Part shown: one piece after another, positions 8,992-17,077 of the stretch
Numbering within the stretch: position 1 is the first letter of the stretch
How the letters are laid out: the number at the start of each line of letters is the position of its first letter
Origin: Allocoleopsis franciscana PCC 7113
GTDB lineage: Bacteria > Cyanobacteriota > Cyanobacteriia > Cyanobacteriales > Coleofasciculaceae
DNA: 64,000 nt
Assembly: GCF_000317515.1 (NCBI RefSeq)
Contig: NC_019738.1
Coordinates: forward strand, 6,660,001 to 6,724,000
Reading direction: 5' to 3'
Made by a program: the position numbers and the translations under genes
The notes under the pieces: model-generated
What the model was told of the DNA's origin: nothing
Databases searched by the model: none
The model's input: only the letters and a program-made list of their open reading frames with translations

Positions 8992-9279
8992 TCACTTGCT
9001 AACTTCAGGCTTCTGATCTAAGGGAAAAACGTCAGGAGAAGGGTTTGGCTCCGAGTTAACGCTATTGAGAGACCAGCGATACTCAACCGGTAAGTTGGCT
9101 CGCTGGCAGCTTTGTTCAAGTTGCTTCTGCTGAGCCAAGGCTTTGCGGAGGGTGCTGATTAGTTGATGAACTTGCTCTCGAACGGCTGGTTTTTGACTCA
9201 CCGCAAACGAAGTTTGACGTTCTAGAAGTTGGAGAAGCAGTTCGTAATGAATATAAGACGGAAGGGGGATTGGCTCCAT
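8992..9279 (-). CDS. Small cyanobacterial protein, DUF5340-like
   Basis: A 95-residue protein if started at the ATG at 9279 (MEPIPLPSY...); an in-frame TTG at 9321 would add 14 residues that look non-conserved. The core (about residues 1-70) is helical, with the pattern PLPSYIHYELLLQLLERQT, then a helical segment rich in K, Q and A, and a conserved-looking LPVEYRWSLN. The last 20 residues are polar and probably disordered. I recognise it as a short protein widespread in cyanobacteria (DUF5340-like) with no known role. It is soluble, with no signal peptide. It follows trpC on the same strand after a 150-base gap that contains a foldable RNA segment. Confidence 0.6.
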   Translation of the reverse strand: MEPIPLPSYIHYELLLQLLERQTSFAVSQKPAVREQVHQLISTLRKALAQQKQLEQSCQRANLPVEYRWSLNSVNSEPNPSPDVFPLDQKPEVSK

Positions 9280-9332
9280 GAAAGCTGGTTTACCTCGAAA
9301 TGAACGAATCTGCGATAGCAAAACATCCTGTT

Positions 9333-9390
9333 AGGGGCGCTAAGCGCTTTAAGTGAGCCGGAAACTCACTTGTGCATCTTAAAAGCCCCT
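9333..9390 (-). ncRNA. Candidate structured leader RNA between trpC and the DUF5340-like gene
   Basis: An outer stem AGGGG/CCCCT (9333-9337 with 9386-9390) encloses a small CGC-TAA-GCG hairpin and a 7-bp hairpin AAGTGAG/CTCACTT (9351-9357 with 9365-9371), a possible three-way junction. It is not followed by a T-run on either strand, so it does not look like a terminator. I match it to no named family. Confidence 0.25.
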
Positions 9391-9427
9391 GAGAGTTCTC
9401 GCCATTGAATGAACTATTCCTAGGAAG

Positions 9428-10315
9428 TCATGCCTTGGCAAACAAATCGGCGATCGCAATAGCTGGATCAGGCTGTTTCACCAATGACTCACCGATGAGA
9501 ACGGCAGTTGCCCCTGCACAGGCCACTTGTTCCAAATCAGCAGTTGTGTGAAGTCCCGATTCGCTGACAACCGCTATATTCCGCTCTTGGAGCTGATGAC
9601 TCCGCACCTCTAGCAGATCACAGGTTGTTTGCAGATCAATCGAAAAGTCTTCCAAGTTGCGATTATTAATACCCACTAGGGTAACCCCATCTAGAGATAA
9701 CACGCGGTCTAACTCTTCAAGAGTATGAACCTCAATCAAGGGGGTCATGGACAAAGATTTCGTAATTTTGACAAAGTACTGGAGGTCTTGATCGGACAGA
9801 ATAGCGGCAATCAATAAAACCGCATCAGCTCCATAAGCGCGGGCGAGATAGATTTGATAAGGATAGATAATGAACTCTTTACATAAGACTGGCAAGTCAA
9901 TGGCAGCACGAACCTGACTCAGATTTTCCCAACTGCCCTGAAAGAATTTTTGATCCGTCAGTACAGAGATAGCTGTCGCCCCGCCTTTTTGGTAAGCTTG
10001 AGCGATCGCAACTGGCTCAAAATCCTCACGGATCACACCCTTACTGGGTGATGCCTTTTTGACTTCAGCAATCAGGGCAGGCCGGGTTTTACCACAGAGC
10101 AAGGCGGCTTGAAAGTCACGGGGAGTCGGTGCGGTTTGCACCCGCTTACGCAATTCCACCAAAGGCAAGCGTTCTCGCATCTGGTCAATTTCTGCCTCTT
10201 TGTGCCAGACAATTTCTTCCAGGATATGGCGTGGTTCAGCGTCTGGGACTTTAACTTGATAACGAACGATGCTGATATCAACAGGGGGACTCGGTGGGCG
10301 TCGGCGAATTTGCAT
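9428..10315 (-). CDS. trpC: Indole-3-glycerol phosphate synthase
   Basis: This enzyme converts 1-(2-carboxyphenylamino)-1-deoxyribulose 5-phosphate to indole-3-glycerol phosphate in tryptophan synthesis. It is a 295-residue cytoplasmic TIM barrel. Visible motifs are [15 protein letters not shown] (catalytic lysine), [27 protein letters not shown] (second catalytic lysine), [18 protein letters not shown] and VVSESGL, in family order. I took the ATG at 10315 ([10 protein letters not shown]) because cyanobacterial TrpC proteins begin this way; an ATG at 10333 adds six residues. As is usual in cyanobacteria, it stands apart from the other trp genes. The upstream region holds short TCATTGG-type repeats. 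lpdA lies upstream on the same strand about 65 bases away. Confidence 0.95.
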   Translation of the reverse strand: MQIRRRPPSPPVDISIVRYQVKVPDAEPRHILEEIVWHKEAEIDQMRERLPLVELRKRVQTAPTPRDFQAALLCGKTRPALIAEVKKASPSKGVIREDFEPVAIAQAYQKGGATAISVLTDQKFFQGSWENLSQVRAAIDLPVLCKEFIIYPYQIYLARAYGADAVLLIAAILSDQDLQYFVKITKSLSMTPLIEVHTLEELDRVLSLDGVTLVGINNRNLEDFSIDLQTTCDLLEVRSHQLQERNIAVVSESGLHTTADLEQVACAGATAVLIGESLVKQPDPAIAIADLFAKA

Positions 10316-10379
10316 GAGTGGGTTATGGGTCATTGGTCATAGGTCATTGGTTTTAGGTCAACTGACAATGTTGAACTGA
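10316..10379. repeat. Short heptamer-type repeats (GGTCATT) upstream of trpC
   Basis: GGTCATT, GGTCATA, GGTCATT and GGTTTTA follow each other at 7-base spacing near 10330-10360, resembling the short tandemly repeated repetitive sequences of filamentous cyanobacteria. The lpdA-proximal end has TGACTAATGACTCA. Confidence 0.45.
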
Positions 10380-11819
10380 CTAATGACTCAGCACAGCTCG
10401 TTTGTAGGCTTCATCCAACACTTCCGAGAGGGTGGGGTGAGCATGGACTAAGTAGGCGAGAGTGTTAACAGACTGGCGCTGTGCGATCGCATTGGATGCC
10501 TCATGAATCAAATCTGAGGCGTGGAGTCCCAAAATATGAACACCGAGGACTTCGCCTGTATCTTGGCGGTAGATCACTTTAGCAAGACCATCGGCTTCTC
10601 CTTCTGCGATCGCTTTAGAATTCCCCTTAAAGTATGACCGAACCGAGGCGACCTCAAATCCCTCTTTCTCTCCCAGTTCTTTAGCGGCGGGTTCTGTCAG
10701 TCCCACATAGCTAATTTCTGGATGAGTAAAGGCGGCGGCGGGGATGCTGCGATAGTCTACAGTACGGTGACGACCACACATATTTTCGACTGCCGCAATT
10801 CCTTGAGCTGAGGCGGCATGAGCCAGCATCATTTGACCTGTTGCATCGCCAATCGCCCACAAATGTGGTACTGGTTCACCTCCTGACAGAACTGCCATCG
10901 TCTCATTGACCGGAATAAAGCCCCTGCGATCCGTTTGGGCCCCCACCGCGTCTAGCCCTAGATTTTTGGTGGCTGGAATCCGACCGGTTGCCACCAAGCA
11001 GGCATCCACTTCCAGAACATCCACGACTTCTTTGGTTTTGGGGTTCGTCAGTTCAATCACCACGGGTGAACCCGGAATCACTTTTGTGGCAAACACACCC
11101 ACATGGGTTTCAATATCACGGGGTGTGATCAGAATGCGTGTTGCCAATTTAGCAATATCTGGGTCAAAGGTCGGCATCAATTGATCGAGGGCTTCGATCA
11201 TCGTAATTTCAGACCCTAGAGCCGTGTAAACATCAGCAAACTCCAGACCAATGTAACCACTGCCAATAATGGCGACCCAGTCTGGTAACCAGTCGAGCTT
11301 TACGGCATCGTCACTAGTAAACACCGTTTTGCCATCAATCTCTATCCCCGGAGGGACGAAAGGAATGGAACCTGTGGATAAAATAATATCTTTTGCCGTA
11401 ATGGTTTTTTCGCCGCTGTCTGTAGCCACAGTAACTTTTTGCGGCCCAGCTACCTTACCCCAGCCCTGAATAATATCAACACCTAGACGTTTGAGGCTGT
11501 TGGTGAGATCGCCGCGAATTTTACTCACCAGATTGGTTGCGTGGCTGGCGATCGCTGGGCGATCGAACTCCACACTTCCCACCTGAATCCCTAAGGACTT
11601 GAGGTGGTGGGCGTTCCGTAACTCCCGCACCCGCCCTGATGCTGCCAATAAGGCTTTTGATGGGATACAGCCTCGGTTAACACAGGTACCCCCCATCTGT
11701 GCCGCTTCAATAATCGCGGTTTTCAATCCACAGCTAACGGCGTGTAAAGCCGCGCCATGCCCGCCCACACCAGCTCCAATAATCACCAAATCGTAATCAA
11801 ATTCTTGACTAACATTCAT
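10380..11819 (-). CDS. lpdA: Dihydrolipoyl dehydrogenase
   Basis: The E3 subunit of the pyruvate dehydrogenase complex (and of glycine decarboxylase), reoxidising dihydrolipoamide with NAD+. It has 479 residues from the ATG at 11819. Domains in order: FAD-binding [15 protein letters not shown]; redox disulfide in [18 protein letters not shown]-binding [16 protein letters not shown]; second FAD motif LWAIGDATG; dimer interface with the catalytic His-Glu pair in [13 protein letters not shown]. The sequence resembles the cyanobacterial/plastid form. An in-frame TTG at 11861 would add 14 residues, but the ATG directly precedes the family-like start. The location is cytoplasmic. It lies upstream of trpC on the same strand, and co-transcription is possible. 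Confidence 0.95.
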   Translation of the reverse strand: MNVSQEFDYDLVIIGAGVGGHGAALHAVSCGLKTAIIEAAQMGGTCVNRGCIPSKALLAASGRVRELRNAHHLKSLGIQVGSVEFDRPAIASHATNLVSKIRGDLTNSLKRLGVDIIQGWGKVAGPQKVTVATDSGEKTITAKDIILSTGSIPFVPPGIEIDGKTVFTSDDAVKLDWLPDWVAIIGSGYIGLEFADVYTALGSEITMIEALDQLMPTFDPDIAKLATRILITPRDIETHVGVFATKVIPGSPVVIELTNPKTKEVVDVLEVDACLVATGRIPATKNLGLDAVGAQTDRRGFIPVNETMAVLSGGEPVPHLWAIGDATGQMMLAHAASAQGIAAVENMCGRHRTVDYRSIPAAAFTHPEISYVGLTEPAAKELGEKEGFEVASVRSYFKGNSKAIAEGEADGLAKVIYRQDTGEVLGVHILGLHASDLIHEASNAIAQRQSVNTLAYLVHAHPTLSEVLDEAYKRAVLSH

Positions 11820-12117
11820 CTGTGTAATGCCTATCGCCCTCCCTATTCTTAACTTGTGCAATCTATGAACACAAGTATTTAGTTTAATTCACTCGTTCCT
11901 CTGGGTGCCATAGCGGGAACCCTAGCTACAGTTGTGGTTTGAGTTTCTCCGCCCAACTAAAATCTCAAGTGTTATGACGAGTTTGGTTGTTGTCCAAATT
12001 GGAGGATGAGCCAATTGAGCTGATTATGGACTTCAAACTTCCCCAAGCATCTTGATGTATCTTAGAAGTTTTCATCGGCTGTTCTGCAATTAAAAGGCGT
12101 TTTGGGAGTCAATCATT

Positions 12118-12375
12118 ATGCAAGAGCATCAGCCAAATCTACGGAGTGCTGCGGACAGAGCTTTTCGGGAATCGCTGGAGCAATTAGACAATATCTTGCC
12201 TCCAGCTCCTCAAACCGCTGAATCTGATTTTCCCGTAGAAGGTGACTTTCCTTCAAGAAGTCAACCAAACTCCAATTTGTGGGAAGAAGCAGCGGCTGAT
12301 CTGGATGCGTTTTTGGAGGACAAACATCTGCCACCACCGGGGATATTCGATGGGGAGGGTGAACAGACGAGTTGA
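12118..12375 (+). CDS. Small conserved hypothetical protein
   Basis: An 85-residue acidic, soluble protein. Its first 25 residues (QPNLRSAADRAFRESLEQL) look conserved among short cyanobacterial proteins; the middle is proline/serine-rich and probably disordered, and the C-terminus has an amphipathic acidic helix (LWEEAAADLDAFLED). There is no signal peptide or membrane segment. I chose this strand over an overlapping minus-strand frame because of the conserved-looking N-terminus and the clean ATG. The pattern of an N-terminal and a C-terminal short helix joined by a variable linker suggests an adaptor-like protein, but no function is known. Confidence 0.6.
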   Translation: MQEHQPNLRSAADRAFRESLEQLDNILPPAPQTAESDFPVEGDFPSRSQPNSNLWEEAAADLDAFLEDKHLPPPGIFDGEGEQTS

Positions 12376-13169
12376 TGGTGAGCCAGTTTTCAATTCACTC
12401 ATTAACCGATCATAAAAATAGCTTGAGCTTTTCAATTTTCGCCGCCAGCCGTTACAGGGGTTACGCAGAACAACCTTCAACCCTTCTTGTGGCGTTGACG
12501 TTGGGCTTCGTATAGCATCAAAGCGGCAGCGATCGCCACATTTAAGGACTCGACTCCTGGCATTAGAGGAATTTTGACCTGTCGATCCGCTTGGATAGCT
12601 AAGTCCGTTCTCAGTCCAGCCGCCTCATTGCCTAGCAGAATTAGGGTAGGACTACATAAATCAATGTCCCAGTAATTCAATGTGGCATCTGGGAGGGTGG
12701 CGACGACTTGTATTCCTTGAGCCTGACATTGGCTAACAACTTGTTGCAAATCAGGACTGACTGTCACAGGCAGCCGGAACCACTGACCCGATGAAGAACG
12801 TAACACCTTTGGGTTATCAATGTCCACACTATCCGTACTCAACCACAAGCACTCGGCACCTGCGGCTGCGGCTGTGCGAATAATGGTACCCAGATTACCT
12901 GGATCTTGTATCGTCTCTAGAGCCAGACCGATACCCGTTAGGGTCGGCATTCCGGGAGAGACTACGGTGTCAGGCACAAGGCGACGCTGTGCCGTTGCCA
13001 CAACCCCATCGGGTTGAACTGTTGTGGCGATCGCCTTCAGGACTTCAGGACTCACCAATTCGGCTCGTTGACAGCGCGAAGCCGCATCTTCCCAAAGCGG
13101 CTGATGACGTTCTTGCCATTCGGGCGTACAGCAAACCGTGACCAATGGGTAACCTACCGCACAAGCTTC

Positions 13170-13177
13170 CTCTAATA
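13170..13177. repeat. Target-site duplication, left copy
   Basis: CTCTAATA immediately left of the terminal inverted repeat. The identical octamer is at 14951-14958. An extra C on both sides makes 9 bases possible. Confidence 0.85.
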
Positions 13178-13216
13178 GGGAGCATCCCAATTGTGCAAAA
13201 ATAAAGGGACAGCCAT

Positions 13217-13241
13217 TATTCGCGAGTAATAATCGCGAATA
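13217..13241. repeat. Internal IS palindrome, left
   Basis: TATTCGCGA and TCGCGAATA, perfect 9-base arms around the loop GTAATAA. It lies just downstream of the passenger gene stop. Confidence 0.75.
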
Positions 13242-13252
13242 CTTCGGGAGAT

Positions 13253-13663
13253 TCAATCCTGCGGTTTTTCTTCCTCCTGCTCGGCTCCAGAAGTAATATC
13301 CAGCAAGCAATCATCTAGGGAACGGATGAGCTTCTGTATCTCATCGATAACAGAACGCCTAAAAACAGACATGACAGCATCTATATGGTCAGTAGTACCA
13401 GCTTTCCCCAGATGCTTGTATTTACTCAACTCTTCGGAGGTCGCGCATGGGAAGTATGGAGTCGGCACTTGTAATTTGTAGTACCAATATTTCTTATTAT
13501 TTTGCCGAACTTGATAACGCGCTACCCAAGCCCCGGATGGAGCCAGCTCACCCTGTTTTAATATTTGTCTTTGTTGTTTTTCTAACGCTGCTATCGCCTT
13601 TTTAATACGCTCAAATCGAGCGAGTTTATCTCGCTCAATATCCTTGGAAGTCTTTCGAGGCAT
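13253..13663 (-). CDS. IS passenger protein of unknown function
   Basis: A 136-residue basic protein encoded inside the insertion sequence, downstream of the transposase. Residues 1-40 are a charged helix (PRKTSKDIERDKLARFERIKK pattern, cut here), the middle has an aromatic/basic strand region (ARYQVRQNNKKYWYYKLQ), and the C-terminus is a second helical region followed by an acidic tail. The layout recalls small transposase-associated DUF6788-like proteins, in which a short beta region sits between helices, but the cysteines of that family are missing, so I do not assign it. It is probably a nucleic-acid-binding accessory factor or an inhibitor, judged from its charge and context only. It is bracketed by two of the three TTCGCGA palindromes. 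An AGGA lies a few bases upstream of the ATG. Confidence 0.65.
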   Translation of the reverse strand: MPRKTSKDIERDKLARFERIKKAIAALEKQQRQILKQGELAPSGAWVARYQVRQNNKKYWYYKLQVPTPYFPCATSEELSKYKHLGKAGTTDHIDAVMSVFRRSVIDEIQKLIRSLDDCLLDITSGAEQEEEKPQD

Positions 13664-13681
13664 AAAGATAAATCCTAATTA

Positions 13682-13702
13682 TTCGCGATTGTAACTCGCG
13701 AA
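13682..13702. repeat. Internal IS palindrome, middle
   Basis: TTCGCGA and TCGCGAA around the loop TTGTAAC, in the gap between the transposase stop and the passenger start. Its loop is inverted relative to the other two copies. Confidence 0.7.
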
Positions 13703-13742
13703 AAAAAGCAGCGTGCTTCTTTTCATACTGTTTTTGGGTTTT

Positions 13743-14597
13743 TTAAGCGCTTGGAGCAAGCTGTCGATTCAGATAAGCGCACCGCAGTTGCAGCATTTGC
13801 GGTAAATTTTGGGACTTCCATTGAGCGCCGACTATTTGTAGCCGCTTGTCTATCTGTTTGACCGCAGACTCTACAGCTCCCGAAGCAATCGAACTTAATT
13901 GTTCGGCTTGAAAGTACATATAATTGACTAAGCGATGCCTATGTTTACGTAGATAACTTATAAAGTTAGTAGCCCCGACATAGTTAGTTTTCCGGAGTTT
14001 ACTAATCGCTTCTTCGACCACTCCTTGCCACAAATCTGCTTCGATTTGTTCTAAAAACTTTTTCGATGCCTGAATTTTATAGAGGTTCTCTTTCAAATGA
14101 TACCAGTCAAGAATTTCTTGTCGGGTCTGGTCGTCGGCTATTTGTGCAAATAGGTTCCACACCCCATCGTGTCCATCACCCAAGCAATAAATGGTTCGAG
14201 CCAGGTTTTGGCTGTTCACCCAATTAATTAGAGAAAAATTATCTTGAAAGAAGGCTCCGTAATATATTCCTTGTAGTCGTCCGGTTTTATACTCCTTCCA
14301 GTAGGCGGGTTTACCTTTTTCCTGTGAGCGTAAACGCACTTTCCCACCATCGAGACAAACTTCTGTCAGTTTTTGTTTAATATTAGGTGGCGATAGCTCT
14401 ACTTTCTGGGCTTGGCGATGATGAGTGCTGTGACCTACTTCTACCCCGGTCAAGACTTTCAGGTCATTCTCTGCATCTTGAAATGATTCATTTGCTGCAA
14501 GTAATAAACAGCATTTTTCCAGAAGAGGACTTAACCGTCGATACGGCTCAATTCCTAAACGTGACGCTTGTTTTTGAGTGATTTTTATCCGACCCAC
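13743..14597 (-). CDS. tnpA: ISKra4-like transposase, frame B (catalytic part)
   Basis: 284 codons from a GTG at 14597, but the real coding frame continues upstream without a stop to the T8 run at 14652-14659. A -1 shift there joins it to frame A and yields the expected protein reading ITFFFIGEKTG across the slip. It has a DDE-type fold region with D84 (LDGGKV), D142/D144 (LGDGHDGVW) and, after DWYHLKENLY, the late E242 in GAVESAVKQIDKRL. It mobilises the element by cutting at its terminal repeats. About 350 residues for the fused product is within the range of the family. Whether a functional product is made depends on frameshifting or transcript slippage. Confidence 0.8.
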   Translation of the reverse strand: MGRIKITQKQASRLGIEPYRRLSPLLEKCCLLLAANESFQDAENDLKVLTGVEVGHSTHHRQAQKVELSPPNIKQKLTEVCLDGGKVRLRSQEKGKPAYWKEYKTGRLQGIYYGAFFQDNFSLINWVNSQNLARTIYCLGDGHDGVWNLFAQIADDQTRQEILDWYHLKENLYKIQASKKFLEQIEADLWQGVVEEAISKLRKTNYVGATNFISYLRKHRHRLVNYMYFQAEQLSSIASGAVESAVKQIDKRLQIVGAQWKSQNLPQMLQLRCAYLNRQLAPSA

Positions 14598-14605
14598 ACA
14601 ACTTC

Positions 14606-14821
14606 TTATCGTTCGGATGCGTCCCGATTCTGTTCCCGTCTTTTCTCCGATAAAAAAAAGGTTATTTGGGGGCTGACATGTTCTAGCACTTGGTCGCGCA
14701 CCGCTGTTTCAATACCCTCTAACGTCTCAATTTTCTCTTGTGGAGTATTTTTATAGAGAATTTTAGCTATCGCCTTGATATGGTCGGCTAAAAGTTTTTT
14801 GTCTTCTGGTGTCATTGTCAT
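14606..14821 (-). CDS. ISKra4-like transposase, frame A (N-terminal part)
   Basis: 71 residues starting MTMTPEDKKLLADHIKAIA, the helical N-terminal region typical of this transposase family (the in-frame ATG at residue 3 could also serve). It ends prematurely after HVSPQITFFL because eight T residues on the coding strand put the ribosome out of frame with the catalytic part. Reading one T twice continues into frame B. The conserved heptad-like run TTTTTTTTA fits a programmed -1 slip, but a simple one-base loss from an original T9 is equally consistent. Confidence 0.75.
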   Translation of the reverse strand: MTMTPEDKKLLADHIKAIAKILYKNTPQEKIETLEGIETAVRDQVLEHVSPQITFFLSEKRREQNRDASER

Positions 14822-14881
14822 AAAGAGGCTCCCTAACTAATTAAATTGTCGCAGTTAGGGCAACATCCGCCTAGTCGGCCT

Positions 14882-14908
14882 TTATTCGCGAGTAAAAATC
14901 GCGAATAA
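14882..14908. repeat. Internal IS palindrome, right
   Basis: TTATTCGCGA and TCGCGAATAA, 10-base arms around the loop GTAAAAA, upstream of the transposase start. Confidence 0.75.
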
Positions 14909-14950
14909 ACTTCCCGTTCTCTTGCCTTCTTGCAAAATTGGGATGCTCCC

Positions 14951-15061
14951 CTCTAATAGATGAGTTCCCTCTAGCAAAAAAAGTTGCTGCTCTCGCCGCC
15001 CCTTGGCATGGTGTAGCTTTTTAATTTGCTTGACAAGAGAATTCTGAATACTGGTCAGCAT
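14951..15061 (-). pseudogene. TrmH/SpoU-family methyltransferase, 5' fragment
   Basis: The first 37 codons of the split methyltransferase: ATG at 15061, then LTSIQNSLVKQIKKLHHAKG and an acceptor-like REQQLFLLEGTHLLE, the typical N-terminal SpoU substrate-binding start. It runs straight into the insertion sequence at 14950 and meets a stop shortly inside it. The first 8 bases of this fragment (14951-14958) are the right copy of the target duplication. Confidence 0.85.
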
Positions 15062-15065
15062 CGTA

Positions 15066-15137
15066 ATTTTAAGATTTTAGACTTGGATTTTAGATGGGTG
15101 ATCAATCCAAAATCTAAAATTTTGGCATCCAAAATTG
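15066..15137. repeat. GATTTTAG/CTAAAATC heptamer-type repeat hairpin
   Basis: GATTTTAGACTTGGATT (15070-15086) and AATCCAAAATCTAAAAT (15105-15121) form an imperfect inverted repeat. This is the ATTTTAGATTTTGG type of short repeat common in cyanobacteria. Lying just 3' of the tRNA gene, it may also help to end its transcript. Confidence 0.55.
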
Positions 15138-15142
15138 GAGGA

Positions 15143-15226
15143 TGCGGAACCCGGGACTTGAACCCGGAAGTCTTTGCAGACACTAGAACCTGAATCTAGC
15201 GCGTCTACCAATTCCGCCAGTTCCGC
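15143..15226 (-). tRNA. tRNA-Leu (anticodon CAG)
   Basis: An 84-nt class II tRNA. Acceptor arms GCGGAAC and GTTCCGC pair fully, followed by discriminator A. The D-arm contains GGCGGAATTGGTAGACGC, the anticodon stem CTAGA/TCTAG encloses TTCAGGT (anticodon CAG), a long variable arm follows, and the T-arm reads GGGTTCAAGTCCC. CCA is not encoded. It decodes CUG leucine codons. Confidence 0.96.
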
Positions 15227-15250
15227 TTGCGTTTTTTCCACGCAGTTTAT

Positions 15251-15280
15251 TATCCTGCCGTAATTTTGAGAGTTTGTCAA
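15251..15280 (-). promoter_or_regulatory. Candidate promoter of tRNA-Leu
   Basis: On the minus strand TTGACA (15275-15280) is a perfect -35. AGGATA (15251-15256, 18-base spacer) or the overlapping GATAAT (15249-15254, 20-base spacer) would be the -10. It lies about 25 bases upstream of the mature tRNA. Confidence 0.5.
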
Positions 15281-15351
15281 CTAATTTTTTTCCCAGGTCT
15301 TGAAAACAGGGTTAAAGGCAAAACTCGTGGACGATTAAGCTGGCTTTTATG

Positions 15352-15379
15352 TAGACATTTAAAATCTTTCAGGTAGAAT
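15352..15379 (+). promoter_or_regulatory. Candidate promoter of murA
   Basis: TAGACA (15352-15357) and TAGAAT (15374-15379) with a 16-base spacer lie 20 bases upstream of the murA ATG, which implies a very short leader. Confidence 0.4.
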
Positions 15380-15398
15380 CAGAACCAAATTTTAAAAA

Positions 15399-16829
15399 AT
15401 GCAAAGGAATTCCCTGATTCTGGAGGATAGACCCATCAATCACTCTCTCAGCCTGACAGATAGCCACTCTTTACCCGAAGAAGACAAATCCGTGTTACAG
15501 ATTTGGGGCGGAAATCCCCTACACGGTCATGTCAAAATTAGTGGAGCCAAAAACTCGGCCTTAGCCATCATGGCGGGGGCTATACTTTGTCCTGATGATT
15601 GCCGACTGCGTAATGTGCCCTCTCTGGTAGACGTGGCACGAATGAGCCAGATTTTAGCGGCTCTAGGTCTGAAGATAGAACGTAACGGTGACACCCTAGA
15701 CATTGATGCTCGTCACCTCCAACAGTCCCAAGCGCCTTACGAATTGGTCAGCCAGCTACGAGCTAGTTTCTTTGTGATTGGTCCGGTGCTGGCGCGATTG
15801 GGAGCGGCGCGTGTCCCTTTACCAGGGGGTTGTGCCATTGGTGCTAGACCCGTAGACCTCCATGTCCGGGGTTTACAAGCGATGGGAGCAGAGGTACACA
15901 TCGATCATGGCATGGTTCATGCCTATGTTCCTGGACGAAACCCCAAATTAAAAGGGGCAAAAATTTACCTGGACTACCCCAGTGTGGGAGCCACGGAAAC
16001 CCTGATGATGGCGGCAACATTAGCCGAAGGCGAAACAACGCTGGAAAACGCCGCCCAGGAGCCAGAAGTTGTAGATTTGGCGAATTTCTGTCGAGCCATG
16101 GGAGCCAGGATTCGCGGTGCTGGCACAAACACCATTGTCATTTCCGGTGTTCCCAACTTACACTCGGTGGACTACCCGATTATTCCTGACCGCATTGAGG
16201 CAGGAACCTTTTTAGTGGCTGGAGCCATTACCCACTCTGAAATCACCATCTCTCCTGTTGTGCCCGATCATCTTACGGCTGTCATTGCTAAGCTACAAGA
16301 CATTGGAGCTAAGGTGATTGCCGAGGAACCCAATTGCCTGCGGCTTGTGCCAGGACGACTCCGGGCAACGGATATTGAAACCTTGCCTTATCCAGGCTTT
16401 CCGACAGATATGCAAGCGCCGTTTATGGCACTCTTAACCAAGAGTGAAGGAGACAGCGTGATTACCGAAACGGTTTTTGAGAATCGTCTGGGTCATGTTG
16501 CTGAGTTAAATCGCATGGGCGCAGATATTCGTGTGAAAGGGAAACATGCCCTAATCCGAGGGGTATCGATGTTATCCGGTGCTCCTGTTGTTGCCACAGA
16601 CTTACGAGCCTCAGCTGCGTTGGTGATAGCTGCGCTAGCGGCTGATGGAAAAACAACGATTCAGCGCCTGCACCATTTAGATCGGGGTTACTATGACTTG
16701 GAAGGGAAATTGCGGCAATTGGGAGCGAAAATTGAGCGCGTGCAGGATAAGACCGATGCAGGGGTTGAAGCCGATCAGACGTTGACGGCTCCAAGCCAGA
16801 TTCTTACGCCACCGCAGATGCAGTCATAA
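15399..16829 (+). CDS. murA: UDP-N-acetylglucosamine 1-carboxyvinyltransferase
   Basis: The first committed step of peptidoglycan synthesis: enolpyruvyl transfer from PEP to UDP-GlcNAc in the cytoplasm. The protein has 476 residues. After a non-conserved 32-residue N-terminal extension and a tail of about 20 residues, the EPT fold is complete: [13 protein letters not shown] (K-N pair at the PEP site), [11 protein letters not shown], the catalytic C145 in [36 protein letters not shown] and [13 protein letters not shown]. The cysteine indicates the fosfomycin-sensitive type. The extension means the true start could be further in, but no ATG with a better ribosome binding site is present. It reads away from tRNA-Leu. 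Confidence 0.95.
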   Translation: MQRNSLILEDRPINHSLSLTDSHSLPEEDKSVLQIWGGNPLHGHVKISGAKNSALAIMAGAILCPDDCRLRNVPSLVDVARMSQILAALGLKIERNGDTLDIDARHLQQSQAPYELVSQLRASFFVIGPVLARLGAARVPLPGGCAIGARPVDLHVRGLQAMGAEVHIDHGMVHAYVPGRNPKLKGAKIYLDYPSVGATETLMMAATLAEGETTLENAAQEPEVVDLANFCRAMGARIRGAGTNTIVISGVPNLHSVDYPIIPDRIEAGTFLVAGAITHSEITISPVVPDHLTAVIAKLQDIGAKVIAEEPNCLRLVPGRLRATDIETLPYPGFPTDMQAPFMALLTKSEGDSVITETVFENRLGHVAELNRMGADIRVKGKHALIRGVSMLSGAPVVATDLRASAALVIAALAADGKTTIQRLHHLDRGYYDLEGKLRQLGAKIERVQDKTDAGVEADQTLTAPSQILTPPQMQS

Positions 16830-17077
16830 ACTGAGTTCGACTTAAAGAGCAAACGGCTATTGACTCAACGTCAGTCCTCAACTCCAAGTCCTGTCTTTGA
16901 TTGGCTCTAATCGGCCAGCCACTTTCAGCACTAAAGACTTAGCACTGCATCGATGAAGCGATCGCCGTTTTTTCACTCTCGCGCTCATCACCTCTGGCCT
17001 CCAAAAGTGAAAGAGGGGATGAGATAGTGATTCCCTCCCCCAAACTCCAACAAGGGCTAAAATTAATTCAGTCTGTT

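Larger units (their letters stand above)
12477..13310 (-). pseudogene. TrmH/SpoU-family RNA 2'-O-methyltransferase, 3' part, 5' end cut off by an IS
   Basis: This part holds the SPOUT catalytic domain of an rRNA/tRNA ribose methyltransferase: NLGTIIRTAAAAGAECLWL (motif 1), LLGNEAAGL (motif 2) and IPLMPGVESLNVAIAAALMLYE (motif 3, knotted SAM site) are all intact. The gene is interrupted at 13177, where an insertion sequence begins. Joining 13169 to 14951, after removing one 8-base target copy, restores a continuous 267-residue protein that reads THLLEEACAV across the joint. Today the frame continues about 45 codons into the insertion sequence and finds an ATG at 13310, so a chimeric protein lacking the N-terminal substrate-binding segment could still be made if a promoter inside the element reads this way. 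The loss of the first 37 residues probably impairs RNA recognition. Confidence 0.85.
13178..14950 (-). mobile_element. ISKra4-like insertion sequence with passenger gene
   Basis: A 1,773-base element bounded by terminal inverted repeats that begin GGGAGCATCCCAATT on both ends (about 21 bases with one mismatch: 13178-13198 and 14930-14950) and flanked by an 8-base direct repeat. It encodes a transposase in two overlapping frames, a passenger gene, and three internal palindromes with TTCGCGA arms. The transposase C-terminus (GAVESAVKQIDKRLQIVGAQW) and the GGG-starting ends match the ISKra4 family as I know it. It inserted into a TrmH-type methyltransferase gene. The identical target duplication suggests a fairly recent insertion. 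Confidence 0.85.

Noticed and set aside
13217-14908. The TTCGCGA palindromes as a CRISPR-like array
   Set aside because: They are widely spaced, lie at fixed places within one insertion sequence and have no repeat-spacer order.
15077-15280. A 67-codon minus-strand frame
   Set aside because: It is the translation of tRNA-Leu and its flanks.
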